Shown here piece after piece: positions 52,165 through 60,750 of a stretch of 64,000 nt of DNA; the first letter of the stretch is position 1, and every line of letters starts with the position of its first letter. This stretch comes from Ornithinibacillus contaminans (lineage in GTDB: Bacteria; Bacillota; Bacilli; Bacillales; Amphibacillaceae), in assembly GCF_001038425.2 (NCBI RefSeq), contig NZ_LDPV02000052.1, forward strand, positions 85,723 to 149,722, given 5' to 3'. Below the pieces are notes generated by a model, which worked only from the letters and a program-made list of their open reading frames with translations, did no database searches and was not told where the DNA came from. The position numbers and the translations under genes are program-made.

Positions 52165-53679
52165 CTACTCGTCAATATCACGTTTTTGATGGGCTTCTTT
52201 CAAGTTAAAGCGATTGATTTGCTTTGGACGATAGGATTTCGCGCGTCTGCTTGAAAAACTGAATGGTGTACGAAAGAATACTTTATTAAAATCTTTTATT
52301 TGCAATGGATACAAAGGTGTTAGATATGGTCTGCCTAATGATGTTAAGCGCAAAACATGGATAGCTAGTAACGAGAGTCCGAATACAATTCCAAGTAATC
52401 CAAATACCCCAGCCAATACGATTAATGGAAAGCGAACAAGCCGAACGGTTGTACCGAATAAATAGCTAGGAGTGGTAAAGGATGCAAGGGCACTCATCGC
52501 AACAACAATAATTAGAATGTTGCTTGTTAAGCCCGCATCAACAGCTGCTTGCCCGATGACAATACCACCCACGATACCCATTGTTTGACCTACTTTTGTT
52601 GGAAGCCTTGCACCAGCTTCTCGTAATAACTCGAGTAATAGTTCTAAAAGTAAAGCCTCGAATATAGGTGGGAACGGCACTGCTGCTCTTGATTCACCAA
52701 TGGAAATTAACATTTCGGTTGGGATTACGGCATATTGATAGGTTACGGCTGCTACATAAGTAGGCGTTAAAAAAATCGAAAATATCATGGCGATAAAACG
52801 TAAATTTCGTAAAAAAGCACCGGCTTGCCAACGCATATATAAATCTTCAGTAGATTCTAGGAAACTAAATAAAGTTGAAGGCGCTAGAAATGCTGTTGGA
52901 CTATTTTCTACGAGGACTCCTATTTTTCCCTTGGTGACGTTGTATGTGAAACGGTCTGGAAGCTCTGTTGCATCAAATTGTGGAAATAAATTGGTTTGTG
53001 AGTCCTCTAAATATTGTTTTAAAACAACAGAGTCCTCGATTTCATCCACATCTAATTCTTCGATACGTTGACGCATCGTATTAACATCATCTTCATTGGC
53101 TACTGATTTAACATAGACGATGCGAACAAGGCGAGGTGAGAGCTTTCCTACCTTTACTTCTTCCATGACTAAATCGGTTGACTTAATACGCCAACGAATA
53201 ATATTCATATTAGTTGCTAATGACTCTGTAAAGGATATTTTTGGTCCAAGAACTAATGATTCTGTCTCTGCCTTTTCTAAGGAACGACTTTGTTTCTTCA
53301 ATAAGGAAAAACTAACTGCTGCTGGCTCGTTTTCTATATAAATAAATACTTCACCAATTATGATTTTATTTAAAATGTCATCTAAGGTTTCGGATGTCGA
53401 TCCTGAGCTTAATGGTAATGTATCGAGAATAGATTGATTGGAAAGGACAACTTCCTCACCGAATTGCAGTAATGGTTCAAATAAATCGCGGTGCATAATA
53501 TTAACATCAACCTGGTAGTCGATGTAGAAGATAGCAAAATCTTTACCGTTTTTCTTGTGCGTAGAGAAATTAAGATCTGGGTTGTTTACAAACTTATTAT
53601 CGAGAAGCTTTTTAAGCTCTTCTATTTTTAACGGGAAAATGGGTTTCTTGTCCATGAAGTCTAGTTTTCTTCTCCGCAT
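52165..53679 (-). CDS. Spore germination receptor subunit A, GerAA family
   Basis: A 504-residue membrane protein of the GerA family. A cytoplasmic N-terminal domain (1-260) has the typical GKIGVLVENSPTAFLAPSTLF at its end near 250-270; then about five helices including FPPIFEALLLELLLELLREAGARLP near 340-365 and KVGQTMGIVGGIVIGQAAVDAGL. In B. subtilis GerAA assembles a pentameric ion channel opened by nutrients. ATG 53679 behind GGAGGT; an in-frame TTG at 53694 overlaps the RBS. First gene of the A-B-C operon, with a forespore-type promoter upstream. Confidence 0.9.
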   Translation of the reverse strand: MRRRKLDFMDKKPIFPLKIEELKKLLDNKFVNNPDLNFSTHKKNGKDFAIFYIDYQVDVNIMHRDLFEPLLQFGEEVVLSNQSILDTLPLSSGSTSETLDDILNKIIIGEVFIYIENEPAAVSFSLLKKQSRSLEKAETESLVLGPKISFTESLATNMNIIRWRIKSTDLVMEEVKVGKLSPRLVRIVYVKSVANEDDVNTMRQRIEELDVDEIEDSVVLKQYLEDSQTNLFPQFDATELPDRFTYNVTKGKIGVLVENSPTAFLAPSTLFSFLESTEDLYMRWQAGAFLRNLRFIAMIFSIFLTPTYVAAVTYQYAVIPTEMLISIGESRAAVPFPPIFEALLLELLLELLREAGARLPTKVGQTMGIVGGIVIGQAAVDAGLTSNILIIVVAMSALASFTTPSYLFGTTVRLVRFPLIVLAGVFGLLGIVFGLSLLAIHVLRLTSLGRPYLTPLYPLQIKDFNKVFFRTPFSFSSRRAKSYRPKQINRFNLKEAHQKRDIDE

Positions 53680-53712
53680 ATAAACCTCCAACAACTAATG
53701 ACTGGTAATGTT

Positions 53713-53741
53713 TAGTATGTGAAGAAGTGAGAAAAATATGA
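53713..53741 (-). promoter_or_regulatory. Sigma-G promoter for the ger operon
   Basis: On the minus strand TCATA (53737-53741) and a perfect CATACTA (53713-53719) are spaced 17 nt, 34 bp before the first start codon. Germinant receptor operons are sigma-G targets in Bacillus. Confidence 0.75.
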
Positions 53742-53783
53742 GTGAGTGGAAAAAAATAGGAGATTGGATAGGGGTAAGCGGAA

Positions 53784-53819
53784 GGGACAAACGTATTCCT
53801 GATAAAATACGTTTGTCCC
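53784..53819 (-). terminator. Hairpin after the carbonic anhydrase gene
   Basis: GGGACAAACGTATT (53784-53797) pairs perfectly with AATACGTTTGTCCC (53806-53819). T-runs on both sides are weak, but stem strength and place favour termination. Confidence 0.65.
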
Positions 53820-53830
53820 TTCTATTGCCA

Positions 53831-54385
53831 TTAGCTATCTTTTTGTACGATGTCTAATTTTCCTGTGTGGGGGTCTATTACTAATCCATGAACCTTTACG
53901 TGTGGCGGTAGTAATGGATGTTTTCGAATTAGGTTAACACTTTGCTGGACAGATTCCTCTACGGTATCAAATCCGTGGAATTCTTCCTCAAAGTCTATTC
54001 CGGCATGCTCAATCGTCTGGATGGTTGATTCATGAATTCCCTTTTCCATCATTTTCGATTTTAGCGCAGTTGTGTCAACACGTGACATGCCACAATCGTG
54101 ATGACCGATTACAACCACTTCATCTGCCTGTAATTCAAAAATAGCTACTAGGATACTCTTCATAATACTATCGAAGGGCTTACGAATAATGGCTCCAGCA
54201 TTTTTGACCATTTTTACGTCACCATTTTGAATATTTAAGGCGCGATGTAATAGTTCAACTAAGCGGGATTCCATGCAGGTGAATATCACCATGCGTTTAT
54301 TAGGTATGCTGTCAGTTAGATATTTTTCGTATTCCTTTCCTTCTACAAAGCGTTTATTATACGCTAACATATCTTCAAGATGCAT
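53831..54385 (-). CDS. Beta-class carbonic anhydrase (YtiB-like)
   Basis: A 184-residue cytosolic zinc enzyme interconverting CO2 and bicarbonate. Zinc ligands are Cys in FTCMESRL near residue 37, His and Cys in GHHDCGM near 96-99. KNAGAIIRKPFDSIM near 60 completes the site. The family's Asp-Arg dyad (CxDxR) here reads CMESR, an Asp-to-Glu change at the acid residue. Overall it aligns with B. subtilis YtiB. RBS AAAAGGAG lies upstream of the ATG. Activity cannot be assumed given the substitution. Confidence 0.85.
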   Translation of the reverse strand: MHLEDMLAYNKRFVEGKEYEKYLTDSIPNKRMVIFTCMESRLVELLHRALNIQNGDVKMVKNAGAIIRKPFDSIMKSILVAIFELQADEVVVIGHHDCGMSRVDTTALKSKMMEKGIHESTIQTIEHAGIDFEEEFHGFDTVEESVQQSVNLIRKHPLLPPHVKVHGLVIDPHTGKLDIVQKDS

Positions 54386-54494
54386 CGATATAACACTCCT
54401 TTTAAAATAGATACCCCATTAAAACTATAGCAGTTTTCGAATCGTATGGATAATAATATAAGAAAGTCTTACTACTAGTTCGAGGGGGAAGAAA

Positions 54495-54722
54495 ATGAAT
54501 GGGAATACTAGAAATTGTAAAATGTGTCAAAAGCCAATGGTTTATAGTGCTTTTTCCATGTGTCACAATTGCTTGACAGAGATGGAAAAGGTACATAGTT
54601 ATGTTAAGAAACATCCTCAAGTATCTGTCCGGGAGGTTTCAGAAGCAACAAATGTGTCTGCTCATTGTGTACGAAAGATTGTAACTTTTTTTCTAAATCG
54701 TAGTATGTCAATGCTATGGTAA
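54495..54722 (+). CDS. Small Zn-ribbon/helix-turn-helix protein (YvyF-like)
   Basis: A 75-residue protein with two CxxC pairs (CKMCQKP near residue 8 and CHNCLTE near 23) forming a likely zinc knuckle, then a helix-turn-helix-like segment VSVREVSEATNVSAHCVRKIV (about 43-63). This layout resembles YvyF of the flagellar late operon in B. subtilis, but no flagellar gene is nearby, so the symbol is withheld. ATG behind GAGGGGGAAG. It may bind DNA or RNA; role unknown. Confidence 0.7.
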   Translation: MNGNTRNCKMCQKPMVYSAFSMCHNCLTEMEKVHSYVKKHPQVSVREVSEATNVSAHCVRKIVTFFLNRSMSMLW

Positions 54723-54757
54723 AGAATTTAGAATTCCATTTATTTTATAAAAGTTAT

Positions 54758-54785
54758 TGACTATTCGATTTTCTAGTTTTATAAT
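54758..54785 (+). promoter_or_regulatory. Sigma-A promoter of the bmr operon
   Basis: TTGACT (54758-54763) and perfect TATAAT (54780-54785) spaced 16 nt, ahead of the leader peptide. Confidence 0.8.
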
Positions 54786-54810
54786 GATTAGGTGTTCAAA
54801 TAAACGAAAG

Positions 54811-54962
54811 GAGGTCACGACAATGAAAAACGTAATAATTAATCGAACTAATGCTATTAATTTAATATTTCCTGTGACCTCTTTTGAGCGGATTTGAATT
54901 GTAGGTAAGTATACATATTTATTTCGTTTTCTAAAGGTCGCAGTATGCTGTGACCTTTTTTT
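54811..54962 (+). promoter_or_regulatory. Ribosome-mediated attenuator ahead of bmrCD
   Basis: Four mutually exclusive segments are visible: 1 GAGGTCAC (54811-54818, overlapping the leader RBS), 2 CTGTGACCTC (54872-54881, inside the end of the leader ORF), 3 AGGTCGCAG (54935-54943) and 4 CTGTGACCTT (54948-54957). 1:2 and 3:4 can form together, and 3:4 plus T-run is a terminator; 2:3 pairs over 9 bp as an antiterminator. In B. subtilis the bmrBCD operon is controlled by translation of leader BmrB, and ribosome-stalling drugs induce it. A ribosome stalled early in this leader would free segment 2 to pair with 3. Confidence 0.8.
54823..54897 (+). CDS. Leader peptide of the bmr attenuator (BmrB counterpart)
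   Basis: A 24-codon ORF with a near-ideal AAAGGAGGT and ATG 54823, ending TGA 54895. The product begins MKNVIINRTNAINLIF and has no domain. Its codons run through attenuator segment 2, so its translation should decide which hairpin forms downstream. It corresponds by position to bmrB of B. subtilis (54 codons there) though the peptide sequence is not recognisably the same. It is likely to act in cis through ribosome position, not as a product. Confidence 0.75.
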   Translation: MKNVIINRTNAINLIFPVTSFERI

Positions 54963-55003
54963 GTACGGTTAGGGGAATGTTAGTCTATTCTTCTTACGCG
55001 TTT

Positions 55004-55045
55004 AACATGCATGCGTCATTGGCGTATGCATGTTTTTGTTTTTTT
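55004..55045 (+). terminator. Second terminator in the bmr leader
   Basis: AACATGCATGCG (55004-55015) pairs with CGTATGCATGTT (55023-55034), with a long T-run, only 42 bp before the bmrC start. Thus two tandem terminators guard the operon. Confidence 0.85.
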
Positions 55046-55086
55046 AGGTCATATAAATTCAACCAAAGAGATTAGTAGGTGAAAAC

Positions 55087-56835
55087 ATGTTTCAAGTATT
55101 TAAAAAGTTAGACTGGTTTTTTAAGCATTATTGGAAGCGATATACATTTGCCATTCTGTCGTTGATGATGGCAAGTGCGATTGGATTAATTCCACCAAGA
55201 TTAATTGGATATGCGATTGATCACATCCAATTTGAGACACTAACAGCTCGAATATTAACGATCATCATTGTCGGGTATCTCGTGTTGATTGTTGTGCACT
55301 ATAGTATCTCCTATTTGTGGGATTACACATTATTTAGTGGTGCAGTCATTTTAGAGCGGTGGACTCGTACGAATTTGATTAATCATTTCTTAAAGATGAC
55401 ACCAACCTTCTACGGAAAATATAAAACTGGTGATTTAATGGCAAGAAGCACGAACGACCTAAAGGCGATTGCGCAAACAGCTGGTTTTGGAGTACTTACC
55501 TTAGTTGACTCAACTACATTTATGTTCATGCTAATTGCTGTGATGGGATTTACGATTAGCTGGAAGCTAACACTTGCAGCCTTAATTCCGTTACCATTGA
55601 TGGCTATTATTATGAATAAATATGGTGCAGCGATTCATGCTCGTTTTACGGAAGCACAAGCGGCTTTTGGAAATATGAATAATGAAGTATTAGAATCTAT
55701 TCGGGGAATTCGTGTCATTCGTGCATTTGTTCAAGAAAAACAGGATAAAAAACGATTTGAGGCAATGACAGAGGATGTATACCAAAAGAATATATCTGTT
55801 GCCAAAATAGATGCGATGTTTGAACCAACAATGAAAATATTAGTTGGCTTATCCTATACCATTGGATTAGGATATGGTACGATGCTAGTTTTCCAAAATG
55901 TCATTTCACTTGGAGACTTAGTTTCCTTTAATGTGTATTTAGGGATGTTGATTTGGCCGATGTTTGCAGTTGGTGAATTGATTAACGTCTTACAAAGAGG
56001 GAATGCTTCGCTTGATCGGGTAAATGAAACCGTAAATTATCAGGCTGATGTTCAGAATCCAGCGAATCCAGTTGACGTGGACCATGTGGGTAGTATTCAA
56101 TTTGCTGACGTAACGTTTTCGTATCCGGATACGAAAACTAACCAGTTACAGCATATTAACTTAATGGTGCACAAAGGGCAAACGATTGGTGTTGTCGGTA
56201 AAACTGGCGCAGGAAAAACAACATTGTTTAAGCTATTGCTAAGACAATATCCGGGAGTTCAAGGGAAAATTCTAATTTCGAATGTCGATATCGAAACGAT
56301 TAGTTTAGAACAAACTCGCTCTTGGATTGGATATGTTCCACAGGATCAAATTATGTTTTCAAAAAGTGTACGAGAAAATATTCAGTTTGGAAAAAGTGAT
56401 GCAACCGATGATGAAATCTACCACGTGATGGAGCTTGCTCACTTTTTAGAAGATATTAAGCAATTACCGCAGGGGCTGGATACAAAGGTTGGTGAAAGTG
56501 GTGTTACCCTTTCTGGTGGACAAAAACAACGTGTAGCACTTGCCCGCGCATTTATTAAAAATCCAGACATCCTAATTTTAGATGATTCCCTATCAGCCGT
56601 TGATGGGAAGACGGAATCCAAAATTATTGAGCATTTACGAGCAGAACGTAAGAATAAAACAACCTTTATTGCAGCACATCGTCTCTCTGCGGTAACACAT
56701 GCAGATCATATCATTGTTTTAGAAGATGGAAGAATAGCAGAAGAAGGTACACATGAGGAATTAATGCGTAATGGCGGATGGTATAAAGAGCAATACGAGC
56801 AACAACAGCTAGATGATGAGGAGGTGATCTCCTAA
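55087..56835 (+). CDS. bmrC: Heterodimeric multidrug ABC exporter subunit BmrC (YheI)
   Basis: A 582-residue half-transporter: six helices (1-310) and an ATPase domain with Walker A GKTGAGKTT near 377, canonical signature LSGGQ near 475 and Walker B LILDDSLSAVDG near 497. The residue after Walker B Asp is Asp, not Glu, which marks the degenerate ATP site, as known for BmrC. It pairs with the next gene, which it overlaps by one base. Expels drugs such as ribosome inhibitors and dyes in B. subtilis. Expression is controlled by the upstream attenuator. Confidence 0.92.
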   Translation: MFQVFKKLDWFFKHYWKRYTFAILSLMMASAIGLIPPRLIGYAIDHIQFETLTARILTIIIVGYLVLIVVHYSISYLWDYTLFSGAVILERWTRTNLINHFLKMTPTFYGKYKTGDLMARSTNDLKAIAQTAGFGVLTLVDSTTFMFMLIAVMGFTISWKLTLAALIPLPLMAIIMNKYGAAIHARFTEAQAAFGNMNNEVLESIRGIRVIRAFVQEKQDKKRFEAMTEDVYQKNISVAKIDAMFEPTMKILVGLSYTIGLGYGTMLVFQNVISLGDLVSFNVYLGMLIWPMFAVGELINVLQRGNASLDRVNETVNYQADVQNPANPVDVDHVGSIQFADVTFSYPDTKTNQLQHINLMVHKGQTIGVVGKTGAGKTTLFKLLLRQYPGVQGKILISNVDIETISLEQTRSWIGYVPQDQIMFSKSVRENIQFGKSDATDDEIYHVMELAHFLEDIKQLPQGLDTKVGESGVTLSGGQKQRVALARAFIKNPDILILDDSLSAVDGKTESKIIEHLRAERKNKTTFIAAHRLSAVTHADHIIVLEDGRIAEEGTHEELMRNGGWYKEQYEQQQLDDEEVIS

Positions 56836-58865
56836 TGAAGAAGAGATCTACCGAAAAAAGACTATTTCAATATGCATTACAGTTTAAAAAACGCATCATA
56901 ATCGGGATAATTTGTTTGATGATCGCAACAGCCCTTGAGCTAGCTGGACCACTTATCGCAAAAACGATTATTGATGAGCATATTGTTGGAGTTGAAGGAA
57001 CATGGTATGAAATTGAAGAAAATAATGATCGAGAGACAGTTGTGTTAGATGATCGTTATTATAAACGAGCAGATAGAATCGAAGCTGATGATGAGATTCT
57101 TGGCGTCCTTACGATGCTGCAAATAAATAGAAATTACTACCTGATTGAAGGGGATGTACCTTTATTAGGTGAGCGAAGTGTTCAAGATAATACGATCACG
57201 ATTAGGACACAATCGGAGGAAGTAACCTACACTGGGTCAAAGATTTCATTAACAGATATTTATTCCTTTTTTAAACCGGAACAACGACCGATTTTATTAC
57301 TATTAGGCTTATATGTTGGGTTATTATTAATTGCAGCGATCTTCCAATTTTATAAGACATTTATGCTACAAAAGGCTTCCAATCAAATTGTGAAGAAAAT
57401 GCGTAACGATATATTTGAACATACTCAGCGGATTCCAATTAATTATTATGTGGATCAACCTGCAGGGAAAATTGTGGCACGAATTACGAATGATACAGAA
57501 GCAATTCGTGATTTATATGAACGTGTATTAAGTATCATAATCACTAGTGCTATTTACATGGCCGGGATATTTGTTGCCTTGTTTATCTTAGATGCGAAGC
57601 TTGCGGTTTGGTTCCTATTGCTGATTCCGCTAATTCTAGTTTGGATGAAATTTTATAAAGCATATGGAACGAAATATAATAAAGTTGTCCGATCGACGAT
57701 TAGTGAAATCAATGGAAAGATAAATGAAGCCATTCAAGGGATGACAATTATCCAAGCATTTCGAAGAGAAGAAAAAACGAAGGAAGAATTTGAAGAGCTT
57801 AATAATCGTCATTTTACGTATCAGCGTAAATTAGTAAAGTTAAGTGCTCTAACTTCCTTTAACCTTGTAACGGTATTTCGTAATATTGCATTCGTTGCGT
57901 TTATTTGGTATTTTGGCTCACAATCACTAGATTTAACTAGTATTATTTCAATCGGGATGCTGTATGCTATTGTGGACTTATTAACAAGACTTTTCGAACC
58001 AGTGAATGATATTGTTAATCAATTACCCCTATTAGAACAAGCAAGGGTTGCTGGTGGGCGTGTGTTTGATTTAATGGATTTAGATGGTGAAGAAGTTGTA
58101 CAAGATAAGATTAGCCGTTATCAAGGAAATATTAAATTTGACCATGTGTCCTTTGCTTATACGGATGAAGACTATGTGTTGAAAGATATTTCGTTAACCA
58201 TTCATGCCGGAGAAACAGTTGCGTTTGTTGGTCATACTGGTTCTGGCAAAAGCTCTATCATGAATTTACTATTTCGTTTCTATGATCCACAAAAAGGGAC
58301 GATAACAATTGATGGACATGATACGATGAAATGGTCACGCCAGCAGGTGCGTAGTCATATGGGGATTGTGTTACAGGATCCATTCTTATTTTCTGGAACA
58401 ATTATTTCCAATGTGACGATGAATGATCCGAATGTTTCGCGTGAAAGAGCGATAGAGGCGTTACGGACTGTTGGAGCAGATCGCTTTATTGAAAAATTAC
58501 CAAAGAAATACGACGAAAAGGTTACTGAGGGTGGTAGTACGTATTCCTTGGGAGAGCGTCAGTTGATTTCCTTTGCCCGTGCACTTGCTTTTGATCCTGC
58601 TATTTTAATATTAGATGAAGCAACTGCAAATATAGATACTGAAACAGAGACGATCATCCAACAAGCACTTGATGTATTAAAAAAGGGAAGAACAACACTT
58701 GTTATTGCCCACCGTTTATCAACTATTCAACAAGCGAATACCATATTTGTACTAGAGCATGGTAAAATTATTGAAGAAGGTAACCATGAACAGTTAATTT
58801 CTGAAAAGGGTACCTATTATCATATGTACAAAATGCAGCAAGGAATATCACAAAAAGCAATTTAA
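56835..58865 (+). CDS. bmrD: Heterodimeric multidrug ABC exporter subunit BmrD (YheH)
   Basis: A 676-residue half-transporter. Between helix 1 and helix 2 is an extra extracellular domain (about 50-145, acidic), the hallmark of BmrD. The ATPase has Walker A GHTGSGKSS near 467, Walker B ILILDEATANID near 593 with the catalytic Glu, and a non-canonical signature YSLGERQ near 570. With BmrC's LSGGQ and Asp, this gives one consensus and one degenerate ATP site, as in known heterodimers. ATG overlaps the bmrC stop (TAATG). Confidence 0.92.
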   Translation: MKKRSTEKRLFQYALQFKKRIIIGIICLMIATALELAGPLIAKTIIDEHIVGVEGTWYEIEENNDRETVVLDDRYYKRADRIEADDEILGVLTMLQINRNYYLIEGDVPLLGERSVQDNTITIRTQSEEVTYTGSKISLTDIYSFFKPEQRPILLLLGLYVGLLLIAAIFQFYKTFMLQKASNQIVKKMRNDIFEHTQRIPINYYVDQPAGKIVARITNDTEAIRDLYERVLSIIITSAIYMAGIFVALFILDAKLAVWFLLLIPLILVWMKFYKAYGTKYNKVVRSTISEINGKINEAIQGMTIIQAFRREEKTKEEFEELNNRHFTYQRKLVKLSALTSFNLVTVFRNIAFVAFIWYFGSQSLDLTSIISIGMLYAIVDLLTRLFEPVNDIVNQLPLLEQARVAGGRVFDLMDLDGEEVVQDKISRYQGNIKFDHVSFAYTDEDYVLKDISLTIHAGETVAFVGHTGSGKSSIMNLLFRFYDPQKGTITIDGHDTMKWSRQQVRSHMGIVLQDPFLFSGTIISNVTMNDPNVSRERAIEALRTVGADRFIEKLPKKYDEKVTEGGSTYSLGERQLISFARALAFDPAILILDEATANIDTETETIIQQALDVLKKGRTTLVIAHRLSTIQQANTIFVLEHGKIIEEGNHEQLISEKGTYYHMYKMQQGISQKAI

Positions 58866-58892
58866 TCTCCATTACAAATGTGGGGTGACCTG

Positions 58893-59717
58893 ATGAATCA
58901 TGATGAACAATCAAAACCAGATATAATTGATGAGGATTTATATGAGGAATTTGAAGATGAAGAGCTTTATGACCTTGTAGAAGAAGCGAGGACAGAAGCA
59001 CTTCATAGAGCTTCACTTGAAGCTCAGGATAAAAAGCCAAAGCGTCCATTTCCAAAGTGGATGTTTTGGCTGATTGCCGTTGCGCTTTTTATGAATGTAA
59101 TTGCCATTTTACCGCAAACCTTTTCGATACCAGCTATTGATTTCTTAATAACCTCAGCTAGACTATCAATGGACGATGCTATACAGGAATATAAGAAAGC
59201 AGTTGTCGTAGTAGAAACAGAAGGTAGTAAAGGGACAGGCTTTGCCATATCGCAGGATGGTTATATACTTACTAACTACCATGTAGTAGATGAGAACGAG
59301 GTTGTTACGGTCGCATTTCCGGAAAATGGACTTTACGAAGCAACAGTATTGGAAACTTATCCAGAAGTAGATCTAGCTTTATTAAAAACGGAAACAGACG
59401 AATCCTTACCGTTTCTTACAATTAGAGACCAGGCAGTGTTTGAAGAAGATGAGCATATTTACTTTATTGGTAATCCACTCCGATTTAATGGAATAGCCAA
59501 TGAAGGAAAAATGATTGGCTATACGGATTTGAAAAACTGGGAGAAACCAGTTCTAATGATCGAAGCACCAGTATATCGTGGGAATAGTGGCAGTCCGATT
59601 ATTAATGAAAATGGAGAAGTAATTGGCGTCGTTTTTGCAACCTTAGATCACGATGAATATGGAAAGGTTGGCTTATTTATACCAATTGAATATTATACCG
59701 AACGGAAAGAAAGTTAA
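58893..59717 (+). CDS. Membrane-anchored trypsin-like serine protease (S1C/HtrA-like, no PDZ)
   Basis: A 274-residue protein with an acidic cytoplasmic N-terminus (Glu/Asp-rich, 1-45), one transmembrane helix (about 53-72) and an extracellular trypsin-like domain. The triad is His in LTNYHVV near 130, Asp in YPEVDLALLK near 160 and Ser in YRGNSGSPI near 228. It ends without a PDZ domain, unlike HtrA/DegP. Likely role in envelope protein turnover. ATG 58893 follows GGGGTGA; 58878 is a frame extension. It starts 27 bp after bmrD and may be co-transcribed. Confidence 0.82.
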   Translation: MNHDEQSKPDIIDEDLYEEFEDEELYDLVEEARTEALHRASLEAQDKKPKRPFPKWMFWLIAVALFMNVIAILPQTFSIPAIDFLITSARLSMDDAIQEYKKAVVVVETEGSKGTGFAISQDGYILTNYHVVDENEVVTVAFPENGLYEATVLETYPEVDLALLKTETDESLPFLTIRDQAVFEEDEHIYFIGNPLRFNGIANEGKMIGYTDLKNWEKPVLMIEAPVYRGNSGSPIINENGEVIGVVFATLDHDEYGKVGLFIPIEYYTERKES

Positions 59718-59754
59718 AATATTACTTTCTATATAACAAAAGGTAGCCGATAAA

Positions 59755-59786
59755 ATAGAAGAGAATACCCTCTCTTCTATTTTTTA
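59755..59786 (+). terminator. Terminator after the serine protease gene
   Basis: ATAGAAGAGA (59755-59764) pairs with TCTCTTCTAT (59771-59780), then a T-run. Confidence 0.88.
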
Positions 59787-59964
59787 TACTAAATTTGGGG
59801 GGCAGTTACGTTTTTTTAAACAAACTGTAACTTTTCTGTGATAGCCATTGTAATGTTGGTGAGGTAAGATAGTCATATTCTGTAAAATTTAAAGATAATG
59901 GTGGGTTTTTTATGACCTTTTTAAATATAAATAATGAAAATATGATAAATTTAATAGTGGCTAT

Positions 59965-59993
59965 ACCCAAAAAAAATGTAACACAAACGAAAT
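59965..59993 (+). promoter_or_regulatory. Candidate sigma-I autoregulatory promoter
   Basis: ACCC followed by an A-run (59965-59976) and CGAA (59988-59991) resembles the sigma-I promoter pattern reported for Bacillus and Clostridium (ACCC.. at -35, CGAA at -10). sigI is autoregulated in B. subtilis. The 230-bp gap 59787-60018 holds nothing else recognised. Confidence 0.5.
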
Positions 59994-60018
59994 ATATAGA
60001 TGTTAGGGGTGGTCTTCT

Positions 60019-60750
60019 ATGACGATGCGTAATGTATTAAAAGACATCCCCTTAGAAGAATTAATAAATAATGCCCAAAAGGGTGATGAGACTGCCCAAA
60101 ACTATTTGTTGAAAACCTATCAACCTTTTATTGCGAAATGTGTATCAGAGGTCTGTAAACGATATATTGATCCGGAGCGTGACGATGAATTCAGTATTGG
60201 TTTATCTGCCTTTAATGAAGCAATTCGTATGTTTTCTGCTGATAAAGGGAGTTCGTTTTTGACGTTTGCTAATCTTGTAATCAAGCGGAAGGTTATTGAT
60301 TATATTCGATACAACAATAAATATCCTACTGCTATTTCATTAGATGAATCCTATGATGAGGAAAGTATGGAGAATCCAACTGAAATAGAAGCGGTGAAAG
60401 ATATTTATCAAAAAGAGCAAGAAGCTTGGTATCGTAAAGAGGAAATAATAGAATTTAAGAACAAACTCTCAACCTATAAATTAACCTTATCGGAACTTGT
60501 AGAAGTGGCTCCGAAGCATCGTGATGCACGAGATACGGCTGTCCGTATTGCAAGATTAATTCGCGATGATGCAGCATTAAGTTCGTATGTCGAGCAAAAG
60601 AAGAAACTTCCGATAAAGGAATTAACGAGACAAGTAGAAGTAAGTAAAAAAACGTTAGAACGTAATCGAAAGTTCATCCTCGCGATTTTTATTGTACTCG
60701 GTGAAGATTATGTATTCTTACAAGATTATTTGAAGGGGGTGGGCCAGTGA
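60019..60750 (+). CDS. sigI: RNA polymerase sigma factor SigI
   Basis: A 243-residue alternative sigma factor for heat and envelope stress. Region 2 is at about residues 20-110 (RDDEFSIGLSAFNEAIRMF, then FLTFANLVIKRKVIDYIR, the -10 recognition part) and the C-terminal SigI-specific domain (about 140-243, KELTRQVEVSKKTLERNRKFI helix-turn-helix) replaces a normal region 4. ATG behind AGGGGTGG. It overlaps rsgI by 4 bp (GTGA), the usual operon with its anti-sigma partner. Confidence 0.93.
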   Translation: MTMRNVLKDIPLEELINNAQKGDETAQNYLLKTYQPFIAKCVSEVCKRYIDPERDDEFSIGLSAFNEAIRMFSADKGSSFLTFANLVIKRKVIDYIRYNNKYPTAISLDESYDEESMENPTEIEAVKDIYQKEQEAWYRKEEIIEFKNKLSTYKLTLSELVEVAPKHRDARDTAVRIARLIRDDAALSSYVEQKKKLPIKELTRQVEVSKKTLERNRKFILAIFIVLGEDYVFLQDYLKGVGQ

